From contig CAITND010000159.1 in assembly GCA_903893625.1 (NCBI GenBank), forward strand, positions 1-40,416: a stretch of 40,416 bases of DNA. The letters are read 5' to 3'. The notes below the pieces were generated by a model, which searched no databases, was not told the origin of the DNA, and saw nothing but the letters and a program-made list of their open reading frames with translations. Source of the stretch: an uncultured Oscillatoriales cyanobacterium (GTDB taxonomy: Bacteria > Cyanobacteriota > Cyanobacteriia > Cyanobacteriales > Microcoleaceae). Positions 40,412 through 40,416 of the stretch are shown in pieces. A program made the translations under genes and the position numbers. Position 1 is the first letter of the stretch, and every line of letters starts with the position of its first letter.

Positions 40412-40416
40412 TCAGT
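40391..40416. repeat. TCAGTAA heptamer array at the window end
   Basis: At least three TCAGTAA units run to the window edge. The array contains the TAA stop of the LCP gene at 40409-40411 and probably continues beyond. Confidence 0.85.

Overview
The window reads as cyanobacterial chromosome, probably a filamentous Oscillatoriales-type organism such as Planktothrix (the genus is an inference). About 19 copies of the HIP1 octamer GCGATCGC occur in 40 kb, where chance would give fewer than one. There are heptanucleotide repeat arrays, GTAG-type palindromes and phototroph genes: a carotenoid isomerase, a one-helix high-light-inducible protein, a ChlH/CobN-type chelatase and a DUF3611 membrane protein.

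Layout. 0-0.3 kb: the 3' end of a TnpB-type IS200/IS605 element beside tRNA-Asp(GUC). 0.5-14.4 kb: mostly core genes, namely glutaminase, glycine-oxidase-like FAD enzyme, ilvN, crtH, DUF3611, hlip, nnrD, a SPOR-like protein, mnmA, a non-catalytic M16 homologue and a peptidoglycan-binding protein. This stretch is interrupted by an uncharacterised two-gene nuclease-like module (3.0-4.1 kb) and a short promoter-ORF-terminator unit (8.1-8.3 kb). 14.5-20.5 kb: an accessory island with an AbrB-like antitoxin without a toxin, HicBA, an orphan DUF2281-like antitoxin, a short STAND NTPase with a VMAP-type N-terminus, a divergent 59-aa protein, a CFI-box protein and two VapBC pairs. Three copies of a dispersed repeat lie in the island, one carrying a 22-nt insertion inside a HIP1 site. 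20.5-32.9 kb: chelatase H-subunit paralogue, rnhB, an Rpn-type protein, DUF1997, pheA, two unrecognised genes, an LD-carboxypeptidase and a HAD phosphatase. 32.9-34.9 kb: a scarred segment with a queD 5' remnant, a Uma2 nuclease gene, a histidine-kinase 3' remnant and a methyltransferase gene with foreign arginine codon use, the last lying between two 75-bp copies of the kinase 3' end. 34.9-40.4 kb: the intact CBS/GAF histidine kinase, a TPMT-like methyltransferase, a HEAT-repeat protein and an LCP-family enzyme.

The core genes are mostly single transcription units on both strands, as is common in cyanobacteria. The clear co-transcribed pairs are the 3.0-4.1 kb module, HicBA and the two VapBC pairs. 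The best candidates for undescribed biology are the 3.0-4.1 kb pair, the STAND/59-aa/CFI-box cluster at 15.7-18.5 kb, and the repeat-flanked cassettes at 18.5-20.5 kb and 33.9-35.0 kb. All calls come from reading the sequence; no database search was run.
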